DNA from: Bacteroidota bacterium
GTDB taxonomy: Bacteria; Bacteroidota; Bacteroidia; NS11-12g; UBA9320
DNA length: 64,000 nt
Assembly (NCBI GenBank): GCA_016124755.1
Contig: WGNA01000021.1
Location: forward strand, 16,304-80,303
Reading direction: 5' to 3'
Positions 42,518 through 51,436 of the stretch are shown piece by piece. The notes below the pieces were generated by a model. It made no database searches. It was not told the origin of the DNA and was given only the letters and a program-made list of their open reading frames with translations. Both the position numbers and the translations under genes were made by a program. Within the stretch, counting starts at the first letter, position 1; every line of letters begins with the position of its first letter.

Positions 42518-45303
42518 TTTGACATCACCACATGTTGGAAGCTGAACGTTCTTCCATCACCGGAAATAAAACGAACCCAATACATACCCGGCATTAAATT
42601 AACTGAAACCGGAACTTCGCTGTTCGGTGGAATATTCGTCCATTCACGATTTGTAATTTCTTTACCCTGCAAATCCGTAATCTGTATTTTCAATAGAGCA
42701 ATTGACTTATCTCCGCTTTGAAATGCGAAAGATCCGGTTGATGGATTCGGATAAAGCTGAAGTGCAAACAACTCATTAATCTCCGGCACAGATAACACCG
42801 CCGTGTCTTTTCGATCGATCTTTTTATTTGTGTAGATGTGATATTCACCGGGGAGGAAGAACAATTTTTCTCCGCTGGATTCAACTGTAATACTATCGCC
42901 CGAAAAGTAATCGTACCAGGTTCCGTTGGTTGCAAACCCCATCGTAATATCAAGACTTTTAACATCGAAATTGCCGGCAACAACTACTTCCATATCGTCG
43001 TGATGCAAGTGAATGGTTTTTCCCATACCGGTTAGATTAATTACAAAATCATCTGTATCAAAAAGTCCTTTTTCGGTTTTGAGATAATTGAGTTCTCTGA
43101 AAACTCGGAAGAGATGATAGCGGTCTTTGTCATTGAGATATTGCCACCGGATCGGCTTGTTGCCTACTCTGCCGTTGCTGTCGATGGAAACATCATAACC
43201 CAGTTCGCCAAACTGCCAGATCATTTTTGGACCCGGAACACCCAAAAAGAAACAAGCTGCAAGTTCGATTCGATCTAATGCGGTGGATTTATCCTGAATT
43301 TTATAGCTGCCGGAAGAAGATCCGAAATGAAGGTTTTTGTACATCAATCGCTCTTCATCATGGCTTTCCATATACATTACCCAATCGGGCTCATCCTGAC
43401 CGCGGGATGCATACGAGCTATAACTCAGATCGGAAGCATAACCCATTGCGGCTTCATTAAAGGCATAGTTCATATTGCCCCAAAGTAAAAATCCATACTT
43501 GCCGAGTTCTCTTTCTTCCACCACGTGGGCGAAATGTTCGAGGATCAGAATTGCATCTGATTTATAGCTGCGGATGGCATCCGACATTCGTTTGAGAAGC
43601 GCGATACGGGAAGCATCGTAACTGCCCCAGGCATTTACATCCGAACCGTAATCGATCTGAGTAAATCCCTTACTCAGATCGAACCGAAAACCATCGATAT
43701 GAAATTCTTCAATCCAATATTTATTCACCCGGTCGAGCCAGATTTTGGTCGCTGCACTTTCATGGTTAAAATCATAACCCACATTGAAAGGGTGTTTTGC
43801 AACCGGATTCAAATACGGATTTGCAGTTGAAGGTCTGGAGTTAGCTGCGTCCCACCACATTTTGCAGAGCGGACTTTGGCCGAATGCGTGATTATAAACT
43901 ACGTCCATTATTACCGCAATCCCTTCTTTATGACAGGCATCTACAAGGGCCCGAAAGTCATTTTCATTTCCATAATATTTGTCGAGCGCCATGTGAAAAG
44001 ACACATTGTATCCCCAACTTTCATTTCCCTCAAATTCAGAGACCGGCATAAGTTCAATGGCATTTATTCCGAGTTTTTTCAGATACGGAATTGTATCTAT
44101 TAAGGACTTGTAGTCGTGAGCGGCAATAAAGTCGCGGATTAATAATTCGTACACAACCAAATCCTTTTTGGCAGGAGGCGAGAACGAATTATTCTGCCAT
44201 ACAAAAGGTGTTTTATTAAATGTAAATACACTTACAATGTCTGTGGTTTTACCGGTCGGGTAAGCCATTAGATTCGGGTACGTGGTTGAGTTGATATAAC
44301 TGTCGTTCCAGGGGTCGAGAACCTTAGTACTAAAAGGATCTGCAACCGACATATTACCATTAATTAAATACTGATAGGCATACTCTTTATCGGCTTGTAA
44401 ACCCGGAACATCGAGCCAGTATGTATTGCCATCGGCAGAAAGTCGCATGAGATAATTGGTGTCAACCTGCCAGTTGTTAAAATCACCAATTACATACACA
44501 TAGTTTTTATATGGGGCGTATAGTGTAAACCGGGCCGTTTGATTATCGAGTGTTGTTGCTCCGAGCGGCATACTTACCGATGGATTTGTTCTCGGACGAT
44601 TTGGTGTGATAACGATCTGAACCGAGTCTGCAATTTCAGAAGTCCCGTTGTCGGCAGTGATCTTCACATTGTGCACTCCGCTGGTTGTGAAACTCAATAA
44701 ATAATCAATGGAAGTTGCCGTATCAGCGGATGTTTTTTCAACTCCATCTACATATAAGTGAATATCCGATGGCTGGGAAACATACGCCAGGAAATCGATG
44801 AATTCACCAGTATTGGCGAATCGTACTTTTTCGGCGGGTGATTGAATGGAAAGCGCAAAGCCGTCGTATAAATCATAAAATATATCACTACCATCCGAAG
44901 TTCGGCCGACTTTGCTTCCATCGGCATTTCTAAAAACAAATGCGAGTCGTTTAATTATTTCACCAGAGGGAACTCCATAAAAATTCCGTATGTGATATTT
45001 TTTCTGATACGTGTTATTGCCGATATAGGTCATTAACACTTTGCTGTCGGCTTGTCCCCAGTTTCCCTGAACATATTTCCAGTCTGTTGCCGAGGAACTT
45101 TTATCGGTAATTACTCCGGCATGCATATAAACAGAGGGAGGAGTGAGATTCTCGAGTTGTTTATTACCGAGCGATGCATTATAAGTAACGGTTATGGTGT
45201 CGTTTTGTCCGGGAAACGGCGGACTAACACTCACCTGAGCATAGGCAGAAAATACTCCCGTTAAAAGGCAAAGCAGAATTAGTTTTCGCATGTGTTGAGT
45301 CAT
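42514..45303 (-). CDS. Secreted GH13 alpha-amylase-family enzyme with T9SS sorting domain
   Basis: 929 residues. Signal peptide (1-23), N-terminal Ig-like modules, a CBM48/isoamylase-N-like module at about 247-330 (FTLYAPYKNYVYVIGDFNNWQ), a GH13 (beta/alpha)8 barrel with nucleophile D542 (GFRFDLSK), acid/base E589 (LILEHFAH) and D649 (ESHDEERL), and a T9SS sorting domain at about 855-929. Region I reads MDVVYNHAFG. Activity is an alpha-amylase or branching/debranching type; exact specificity is uncertain. Convergent with the Sco1 gene; the two stops share TTAA. Confidence 0.92.
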   Translation of the reverse strand: MTQHMRKLILLCLLTGVFSAYAQVSVSPPFPGQNDTITVTYNASLGNKQLENLTPPSVYMHAGVITDKSSSATDWKYVQGNWGQADSKVLMTYIGNNTYQKKYHIRNFYGVPSGEIIKRLAFVFRNADGSKVGRTSDGSDIFYDLYDGFALSIQSPAEKVRFANTGEFIDFLAYVSQPSDIHLYVDGVEKTSADTATSIDYLLSFTTSGVHNVKITADNGTSEIADSVQIVITPNRPRTNPSVSMPLGATTLDNQTARFTLYAPYKNYVYVIGDFNNWQVDTNYLMRLSADGNTYWLDVPGLQADKEYAYQYLINGNMSVADPFSTKVLDPWNDSYINSTTYPNLMAYPTGKTTDIVSVFTFNKTPFVWQNNSFSPPAKKDLVVYELLIRDFIAAHDYKSLIDTIPYLKKLGINAIELMPVSEFEGNESWGYNVSFHMALDKYYGNENDFRALVDACHKEGIAVIMDVVYNHAFGQSPLCKMWWDAANSRPSTANPYLNPVAKHPFNVGYDFNHESAATKIWLDRVNKYWIEEFHIDGFRFDLSKGFTQIDYGSDVNAWGSYDASRIALLKRMSDAIRSYKSDAILILEHFAHVVEERELGKYGFLLWGNMNYAFNEAAMGYASDLSYSSYASRGQDEPDWVMYMESHDEERLMYKNLHFGSSSGSYKIQDKSTALDRIELAACFFLGVPGPKMIWQFGELGYDVSIDSNGRVGNKPIRWQYLNDKDRYHLFRVFRELNYLKTEKGLFDTDDFVINLTGMGKTIHLHHDDMEVVVAGNFDVKSLDITMGFATNGTWYDYFSGDSITVESSGEKLFFLPGEYHIYTNKKIDRKDTAVLSVPEINELFALQLYPNPSTGSFAFQSGDKSIALLKIQITDLQGKEITNREWTNIPPNSEVPVSVNLMPGMYWVRFISGDGRTFSFQHVVMSN

Positions 45304-45330
45304 AAATAATATTCGGCCTTATATAAAAAA

Positions 45331-45362
45331 AAGAGCAACCCGAATTTATCCGGATTGCTCTT
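45331..45362 (-). terminator. Rho-independent terminator of the four-module starch-binding-like gene
   Basis: 15-bp stem with two mismatches (aagagcaatccggat / attcgggttgctctt on the minus strand), followed by a T-rich stretch on the minus strand. Lies 24 bases past the stop at 45386. Confidence 0.85.
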
Positions 45363-45385
45363 CAGCGTTAAAAATCAAAATATAC

Positions 45386-47134
45386 TTATTGAACAATGAG
45401 CTTTTCATAGGCTGTTGATCCTTCGCCGTCGGAGATGATCAACAGATACATTCCCGGAACGAGATCCTGAATGTTCAGCGTTGTTGTTTTTTCTAATCCG
45501 GTTGCTTGCTGAACGGTTCTTCCATTCAAATCAACCAATGAAAGAACATAGTGTACGGGTTCGTTTTTGAATTTTACGGTTACCTGATTTGTTGCCGGGT
45601 TAGGGAACATCCGGTAAACATTATCAAGGTTGGAAATACCAACCGACGATACGTCACAAGAATTGAAAACATACACCGGCAGAATGGTGTCATTCATTGT
45701 ACCGGCGAAGTCTGAATAGCGGTTCCAGCCTCCGACTCCGCTTTCAACTCCGCAACCGCCGGTTTTAAAATCGAACGATTCAGAACACTTGTCGTCTGAG
45801 CATATTCCGTTGTAAACTTTCCACTGGTAATCGTCAATAATTAAAGAGGTGAAGGTGTATTCATAAATATCATCACCATTATCGTCGGTCATTTCAAAAG
45901 AGTCTTTTTTCCAAATGGCACCGGGAAATGAACCGGCGAGGAATACTCCGTTTGCATCGGCGATTTCGTTGCTCATATCTACCCGGAAGGTAACTTTCAC
46001 CGGAGGAAGTACAGACGGACAATTGGCTGTACACTCGCCAAAGCAAACCTTTACCTGATCGGTCAGAATATCCGCCCAAGCATCACCATTTCCGGCAGCT
46101 GTGTACAATCGGTTTCCGTTCGAATTGCAACCCGGAGGAATAGATTCATCGGTTCCCCAGGCATTTCCATTTAAATATTTGTGTTGATAAGACCCTTCGG
46201 AAAGTCGGAGGGTTACTTCATAAACATTATCTGAATTAGCGTCGGTCAGCATTATTCCCGCTGGATCCCAGTTGGGTTGACCTGCCTGACCGAATGCACC
46301 AGCCAGATGAACACCATTGGCACCAACTGTCTGATTGGTCATATCAACCATAAAAGTCACATCAACCGAATCGGAAGGCGGGCATAATCCGTATGCTGCA
46401 ATGTACGACGCAGTAAATCCGCTTTCACTCTGGTCGTCTCCGTCGCCTAAAAGTTTTTGGAAGCGGTTTCCACCGGAATTACATTCTCCCGGAACTCCTT
46501 CATCGCTTCCCCATGAATTTCCATTCACAAACTTGAAAGGATATTCTCCTTCGGGAAGATTGAGTGTAACCTCATAAACTTTATCGTTATCGCCGTCGGT
46601 TAATTCGATGGCAGCAGGATCCCAGTCGGCATATCCTCCGGCACCAAAACCACCGGCAACGTGAACTCCATTACTGGAAACCGTTTGCTGACTCATGTCA
46701 ACCTTTAATGTAAATGCAATTGTGTCAACCGCAGTCGGGCAGGCTTCACAGCTACCAAAGCACACAACCGGAATTGAATAAGTACCGGATGATGGTACGG
46801 TAAGTCCTCGGTTGCCACCAACATTGCAGGAAGAAGGAATTCCTTCATCGTTGCCCCATGCATTGCCATTAACAAATTTGTACTGGTAAACACTGTCGGC
46901 CGGAAGTGTTACTGTGAGTGTGTACACTCCGTCTCCGTCTCCATCAGTTAATGCAGAAGTAGAAGGATCCCAGTCACCGGCAAATCCGGCTTCATCCTGG
47001 AAGCTTCCTGCTACGTGAACACCATTGGCTCCTACCGTTTGCTTGCTCATGTCAACCTGAAAGGTAACCTGAACCTGAGCAAAGGAAAATGCAGAAGTCA
47101 AAAGCGACATCAGTAATAAGTATCCTTTTTTCAT
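45386..47134 (-). CDS. Secreted protein with four tandem starch-binding-like modules and T9SS sorting domain
   Basis: 582 residues. After a signal peptide (1-20) come four modules of about 115-120 residues at 21-137, 138-256, 257-378 and 379-495. The first three are nearly collinear: VTFxVDMSxQTVxxNGVHVAG at the start, a Trp-Asp-Pro WDP, LTDxDxDxVY, YxxKFVNGNxWGxDE and a Cys-Asn pair with GGNR. The fourth is divergent. A T9SS domain covers about 510-582. The fold is E-set/CBM20-like by sequence shape; with the neighbours I infer starch or maltodextrin binding at the cell surface. No catalytic domain. Confidence 0.82.
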   Translation of the reverse strand: MKKGYLLLMSLLTSAFSFAQVQVTFQVDMSKQTVGANGVHVAGSFQDEAGFAGDWDPSTSALTDGDGDGVYTLTVTLPADSVYQYKFVNGNAWGNDEGIPSSCNVGGNRGLTVPSSGTYSIPVVCFGSCEACPTAVDTIAFTLKVDMSQQTVSSNGVHVAGGFGAGGYADWDPAAIELTDGDNDKVYEVTLNLPEGEYPFKFVNGNSWGSDEGVPGECNSGGNRFQKLLGDGDDQSESGFTASYIAAYGLCPPSDSVDVTFMVDMTNQTVGANGVHLAGAFGQAGQPNWDPAGIMLTDANSDNVYEVTLRLSEGSYQHKYLNGNAWGTDESIPPGCNSNGNRLYTAAGNGDAWADILTDQVKVCFGECTANCPSVLPPVKVTFRVDMSNEIADANGVFLAGSFPGAIWKKDSFEMTDDNGDDIYEYTFTSLIIDDYQWKVYNGICSDDKCSESFDFKTGGCGVESGVGGWNRYSDFAGTMNDTILPVYVFNSCDVSSVGISNLDNVYRMFPNPATNQVTVKFKNEPVHYVLSLVDLNGRTVQQATGLEKTTTLNIQDLVPGMYLLIISDGEGSTAYEKLIVQ

Positions 47135-47173
47135 ATCAGACTATTAAATTGTTCTTGCCAAAAATAATTTAAT

Positions 47174-47192
47174 AAGTGTAATAATGACACTT
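47174..47192. promoter_or_regulatory. Putative operator AAGTGT-N7-ACACTT (site 1)
   Basis: Perfect 6-bp inverted repeat AAGTGT/ACACTT with a 7-base centre, in the 107-bp gap between the starch-binding-like gene (-) and the exported amylase (+), so it could control both. Two similar palindromes, with identical spacing, occur at 50513 and 51418 and nowhere else noticed. In + direction the right half runs acac-TTTCTTTG, the same position as the acac-TAAGTTTG promoter at site 3. Confidence 0.65.
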
Positions 47193-47241
47193 TCTTTGTT
47201 TGGAATTAACAAATTGTTACGCTAATACCCAATATTAAATC

Positions 47242-49092
47242 ATGGTCGTATTGAAATATTTAAAGTCGCTCATGCTGATTTTCTTTTTGTTAGCATTGAA
47301 TTTTCCATTGGCCGGCAACAATTCAGGGAATCAAAAAAAATTTATGATTTCCCCGCCATTCTGGTACATAGATCTGGGTTCAGATACTTTGATGCTGTTG
47401 ATTAATGCCGAAAAAATAGCCGGAAAGGAAATTTCCTTCAGCTCTGAATCCATTAAAATCATATCCGATCAGAAGGGTATGTCGCAGAATTATCGGATGA
47501 TAAAAATTTCAGTTGGCACAAATGCACCGGACAGTTTTAACATTCTTGTTAATGGAAAACCGGAATATGTTTATCACCTTTTCAAACGCAAATCCGGGAG
47601 ATCACCATTGGTTTCTTCTTCCGATAATATGTATCTGATTACACCGGATCGCTTCGCAAACGGAGATATTTCCAATGATGAAATCCGAAATTACCCGGAT
47701 CCGGTTGATCGATCTAAAAGTATGTCGAGGCACGGTGGGGATATCCGGGGAATCATTAATCACATTCCCTATTTAAATGAATTGGGAGTAACAGCTCTTT
47801 GGCTGAATCCGATCTGGGAGAACAACCAGAAAAGAGCTTCGTATCACGGATATGCCTGTACCGATTTTTACGCCATTGATCCGCGGTTCGGGAGTCTGAA
47901 AGAATATCAGGAGCTGTCTGGGAAACTGGCGGAATCAGACATTGCTTTGCTGATGGATGTGGTTTATAATCATATCGGCAGTGATCATCCATGGATGAAG
48001 GATGTTCCCGACAGTAACTGGTTTCATTTTTTTAAAACATTCACACAAAGTAATTACCGGGCGGCAGCACTTTCAGATCCGAATGCCTCCGAATTTGACC
48101 GAAACAGACTCGAAGACGGATGGTTTGTTCCTACCATGCCGGATTTAAATACCAATGATCCTTTGCTCTCCGCTTATTTAATTCAAAATACATTGTGGTG
48201 GATTGAAACAGCACATCTCTCCGGATTAAGGATTGATACGTACGCGTATCCCGGAAATTCATTTATGAGAAAGCTGACTCAAGCGGTGAAAAAAGATTTT
48301 CCTGATTGTTTTCTACTCGGTGAAATATGGGAGATCGGAGATGCTGCACAAGCATGGTTCGCTCCGAATAATATTAAAAATTCACCGGATCAGGGACTGG
48401 ATGCCGTTACCGATTACCAACTGTATTTTAGCATTAATAAGTGGTTGAAGGAAGACGAAAGCTGGAGCGAAGGGTTGGGAAGATTGTATTACGATCTCGC
48501 TGCCGATGTGCTTTACCAGAAACCGAATGAGCTGGTAACATTTGTCGACAATCACGATCAGCAACGTTTTTTCGGCACGATTGATTCCGATACCCATAAA
48601 TGGAAGCAAGCCATGACTTTCCTTTTAACCATCCGGGGAATTCCTTGTGTTTATTACGGAACCGAATTGTTGTTTTCAGAACAGGGCGACGATGGAATAA
48701 AGCGAAAAGATTTTCCGGGCGGTTGGTCAAATGATTCGTCAGATAAATTTACAGCAATCAACCGAACACCTGCAGAAACAGCCGCGTTCAACTACATCGC
48801 AACCTGGTTCATGTTTCGCAAAAATCATCCGGATATTTTCGATGGGAAACTCATCCACTTTGCTCCTGAAAAAGGATTGTATGTTTATTTCAGAAGGGGT
48901 GAAAAAGAAACTCTGATGGTGGTTCTCAGCAATTCGTATATGGATCAGGTGCTCGATGTTTCAACACTGAGAGAGATTCTTCCGGCAAATACAACGATTA
49001 ATGAATTTCCAAAAGGATCGAAAGTACCTTCATCTCAGAATCTCATTATTCCGGCAAAAGGGATTTTTATCGGAACTTTTCAAAACCGGTAA
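47242..49092 (+). CDS. Exported GH13 enzyme, neopullulanase/cyclomaltodextrinase-like
   Basis: 616 residues, signal peptide (1-26, ...NFPLAG), an N-terminal beta module and a GH13 barrel beginning MYLITPDRFANGD. Catalytic residues: D332 (LRIDTYAY), E361 (LGEIWE), D439 (DNHDQQR); region I is MDVVYNHIGSDH. The YxxxPDRFxNG opening is typical of cyclomaltodextrinase/neopullulanase-type enzymes that act on maltodextrins. No lipobox or sorting domain, so periplasm is the likely place. Convergent with the MFS gene, stops adjacent. Confidence 0.9.
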   Translation: MVVLKYLKSLMLIFFLLALNFPLAGNNSGNQKKFMISPPFWYIDLGSDTLMLLINAEKIAGKEISFSSESIKIISDQKGMSQNYRMIKISVGTNAPDSFNILVNGKPEYVYHLFKRKSGRSPLVSSSDNMYLITPDRFANGDISNDEIRNYPDPVDRSKSMSRHGGDIRGIINHIPYLNELGVTALWLNPIWENNQKRASYHGYACTDFYAIDPRFGSLKEYQELSGKLAESDIALLMDVVYNHIGSDHPWMKDVPDSNWFHFFKTFTQSNYRAAALSDPNASEFDRNRLEDGWFVPTMPDLNTNDPLLSAYLIQNTLWWIETAHLSGLRIDTYAYPGNSFMRKLTQAVKKDFPDCFLLGEIWEIGDAAQAWFAPNNIKNSPDQGLDAVTDYQLYFSINKWLKEDESWSEGLGRLYYDLAADVLYQKPNELVTFVDNHDQQRFFGTIDSDTHKWKQAMTFLLTIRGIPCVYYGTELLFSEQGDDGIKRKDFPGGWSNDSSDKFTAINRTPAETAAFNYIATWFMFRKNHPDIFDGKLIHFAPEKGLYVYFRRGEKETLMVVLSNSYMDQVLDVSTLREILPANTTINEFPKGSKVPSSQNLIIPAKGIFIGTFQNR

Positions 49093-50475
49093 TCATTCCG
49101 GAGTATAGGTGATCGCTCTTCTTTCGGTTATTAGAAAATTGCACAATCCCGCCACAACCAATGAAATGCCTGCCAGAATCATCGTATTAATGATCTGGTC
49201 ACCCAACAGGTTTTTATACAAAAAGTTGATTCCTCCAATGGATGCAACGATTTGCGGAATCACGATAAACATGTTAAACAAGCCCATGTAAAATCCCATT
49301 TTTTTCGGATCGATCGAACTGGATAACATGGCATACGGCATAGATAAAATGCTGCCCCAGGCAATTCCAACCAATGAATAACAGATGTTCAGATCCATTT
49401 CACTTCGGGCATAATACATCGCCAGAAAACCGATTCCTCCCAAAATCAAACTCGCCATGTGGATGAATTTCCGGTTGATTCTTTTTTTGGTGGTATAAAA
49501 GGTAAGCAACAGTGCAAAGGCCATCGATGAAATTCCGTACAAACCGGCTGATGCACCTACACTATCTGCAGCATTATTAAAAGCCGCATCCGCTTTTTTA
49601 TAATTGTCCGCATCTGCTTTAATAGCCATGTTATATTCCGTTTCAACCGGTTTGGGTGCGTGAAAAACGTGTTCGGTGAGTGCAGGTGTTGCCATACTCC
49701 ACATGGTAAAAAAGGCAAACCAGGAAAAGAACTGAATTACACCGAGTTTTTTCATCGTCGAATTCATGCGACCAAATCCCCGCATAATTTCCATCGTACC
49801 ATTCATAAAACCTTTGCTGTTTTCTTTTTCCTGCTGAAAAGCTTCAAGGTCTTCGGGCGGATATTCCTTTGTCGTAAAAACCGTGTACAGGATGGTAAGG
49901 ATAAACACAACGGCTCCGATTACGAAAGCAATTTTCACATTCATCGGAACCACACCTGCAGCTGCTTGGTTACTTACACCGATATTAGTCAGAATTTTTG
50001 GCAACTGACTGGCGACAAAAGTTCCGATACCGATTATGAGTGTCTGCACTACAAAACCATTTGATCGTTGAGCATCGGGAAGTTTATCGGCAACCAGCGC
50101 CCTGAACGGTTCCATACTAATATTGATACTCGCATCGAGCATCCACAAACAACCGGAAGCAACCCACAACACCGGTGAATAGGGAACGAAAAACAAAACG
50201 ATCGTACTCAAAATGGCTCCTACTAAAAAATACGGTTTTCGTCTTCCAAAAACCGGATGCCAGGTACGGTCGCTCATGTAACCAATAATTGGCTGAACTA
50301 TTAATCCCGTAAAAGGTGCTGCGAGCCACAAACCGGGAATCTGATCCGGTGTTGCACCTAATGTCTGGAATATCCTGGACATGAAACCACCCTGTAGAGC
50401 AAATCCGAATTGAATTCCGAGAAATCCGAAACTCATGTTCCAGATATCAATGAAGCGCAAACGTGGTTTCGACAT
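49093..50475 (-). CDS. MFS sugar porter (maltose-type, SLC45-like)
   Basis: 460 residues, about 12 membrane helices. N-terminal MSFGFLGIQFGFALQGGFMSRIFQTLGA with the following AAPFTGLIVQPIIGYMSDRTWHP are features of the glycoside-pentoside/SLC45-type disaccharide transporters. In this setting it would import maltose or maltodextrins into the cytoplasm by proton symport. Between helices about 190-290 there is a long soluble loop. It is convergent with the exported amylase (stops touch) and its promoter region carries operator site 2. Confidence 0.87.
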   Translation of the reverse strand: MSKPRLRFIDIWNMSFGFLGIQFGFALQGGFMSRIFQTLGATPDQIPGLWLAAPFTGLIVQPIIGYMSDRTWHPVFGRRKPYFLVGAILSTIVLFFVPYSPVLWVASGCLWMLDASINISMEPFRALVADKLPDAQRSNGFVVQTLIIGIGTFVASQLPKILTNIGVSNQAAAGVVPMNVKIAFVIGAVVFILTILYTVFTTKEYPPEDLEAFQQEKENSKGFMNGTMEIMRGFGRMNSTMKKLGVIQFFSWFAFFTMWSMATPALTEHVFHAPKPVETEYNMAIKADADNYKKADAAFNNAADSVGASAGLYGISSMAFALLLTFYTTKKRINRKFIHMASLILGGIGFLAMYYARSEMDLNICYSLVGIAWGSILSMPYAMLSSSIDPKKMGFYMGLFNMFIVIPQIVASIGGINFLYKNLLGDQIINTMILAGISLVVAGLCNFLITERRAITYTPE

Positions 50476-50512
50476 CGCTCAAATTTTTTGGGAAAGATAG
50501 AAATTATTTGAT

Positions 50513-50531
50513 ATGTGTGTTTATGACACTA
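50513..50531. promoter_or_regulatory. Putative operator ATGTGT-N7-ACACTA (site 2)
   Basis: Weaker copy of the 19-bp palindrome: TGT-N9-ACA core intact, spacing identical. It sits 38 bases upstream of the MFS ATG (50475) and about 14 bases upstream of a near-match -7 box TATCTTTC (50492-50499 on the minus strand). Confidence 0.55.
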
Positions 50532-50570
50532 AGGGAGGTGCGTCATTAAATCCTGTCGCCGAATCCGGTT

Positions 50571-51305
50571 TCAGAACGCAGGGAAATCCAAATCAACTGA
50601 ATCGAATTTCTTTTTATCAAACTTATACAGCATGGCGGGTTTATGAGCCACGCCGGTTTGTTTTTCCTGAAGTGGAACCACGAACTGAGCTTTTAAAATT
50701 TTGCGTCGGAAATTCCGCTTATCCATTCGTGTATGCAGAATAATTTCATAAAGCCTTTGCAACTGGGCTAAAGTGAATTTCTCTGGCAACAATTCAAATC
50801 CAACCGGCTCGTGATATATTTTTCGTTTCAGAAATTCAATCGCCTTATCGAAGATTTCATTGTGATCAAATGCCAGTTGTGGCACTTTATGAATAGGAAC
50901 CCAAATAGCATTGCTCGCAAATCCAGATGGAGTTGGCTTGTAATCTTCAATTTTCACTAAAGAATAATACGCAACGGTGATTACTCTTGCCTCCGGATGT
51001 GCCCGAATCTTTTTCAACCAATCCAGATCTTCCTTTTTACTGATCCGGTTCGGACTACCAAACGTAAAGAACTGCTCCAGAAAAATATTTTTCAATCCTG
51101 TAAGCTCGTATAAAACTCTCGCTGCCGCATCGTCAAGCCCTTCGTCTTCATAAATGAGGTCACCCGGTAAAGCGAGAAAGTCTTCGATTTTTTCATCCGG
51201 TGTTCGCTCGATCAAAAGCACCTTCATGTCACTTCCGTCGAATCCCAGAATCACGTTGTCAACCGAAACATTCGGGTTAATGGTATGGTTAAATGCAGCT
51301 GACAT
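50571..51305 (-). CDS. Nudix-related transcriptional regulator (NrtR/AraR-like), catalytically degenerate
   Basis: 244 residues. N-terminal Nudix fold (about 12-150) begins VSVDNVILGFDGSDMKVLLIER. The Nudix box reads GDLIYEDEGLDDAAARVLYELTGL: against GX5EX7REUXEEXGU the second Arg-Glu has become Arg-Val and one of the paired Glu is Leu, so hydrolysis is doubtful. Residues about 160-244 are a winged-helix DNA-binding domain (FTLAQLQRLYEIILHTRMDKRNFRRKIL). That architecture is the NrtR family; Bacteroidota use such proteins as sugar regulators (AraR). Divergent from the kinase-pgmB-GH65 operon. Confidence 0.88.
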   Translation of the reverse strand: MSAAFNHTINPNVSVDNVILGFDGSDMKVLLIERTPDEKIEDFLALPGDLIYEDEGLDDAAARVLYELTGLKNIFLEQFFTFGSPNRISKKEDLDWLKKIRAHPEARVITVAYYSLVKIEDYKPTPSGFASNAIWVPIHKVPQLAFDHNEIFDKAIEFLKRKIYHEPVGFELLPEKFTLAQLQRLYEIILHTRMDKRNFRRKILKAQFVVPLQEKQTGVAHKPAMLYKFDKKKFDSVDLDFPAF

Positions 51306-51337
51306 GGCAGTGACTCAGTTGAGGCCCAACAAAAAAA

Positions 51338-51353
51338 ACAAAGTCTGCTTTGT
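51338..51353 (-). promoter_or_regulatory. Small hairpin with T-run in the leader of the Nudix regulator
   Basis: Perfect palindrome ACAAAG-CAGA-CTTTGT followed on the minus strand by seven more T, 33-48 bases upstream of the ATG at 51305. Weak AT-rich stem; may be a leaky attenuator or only chance. Confidence 0.25.
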
Positions 51354-51417
51354 CCACAAAGGCTATTTGTATGTTTGTCATGCTAATAATTAATCTTCTG
51401 ATTTACATCACATCACA

Positions 51418-51436
51418 AAGTGTACAAATTACACTA
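51418..51436. promoter_or_regulatory. Putative operator AAGTGT-N7-ACACTA (site 3)
   Basis: Near-perfect copy of the palindrome between the divergent Nudix regulator and the kinase gene. Its right arm overlaps the promoter box TAAGTTTG (51435-51442) of the kinase operon, so a bound protein would block initiation. Confidence 0.65.

Noticed and set aside
46911..46932. AGTGT-GT-ACACT palindrome inside the starch-binding-like gene
   Set aside because: Centre is 2 bases rather than 7 and it lies within a codon pattern for a conserved repeat segment (VTVSVYT-like strands), so it is not counted as a fourth operator.
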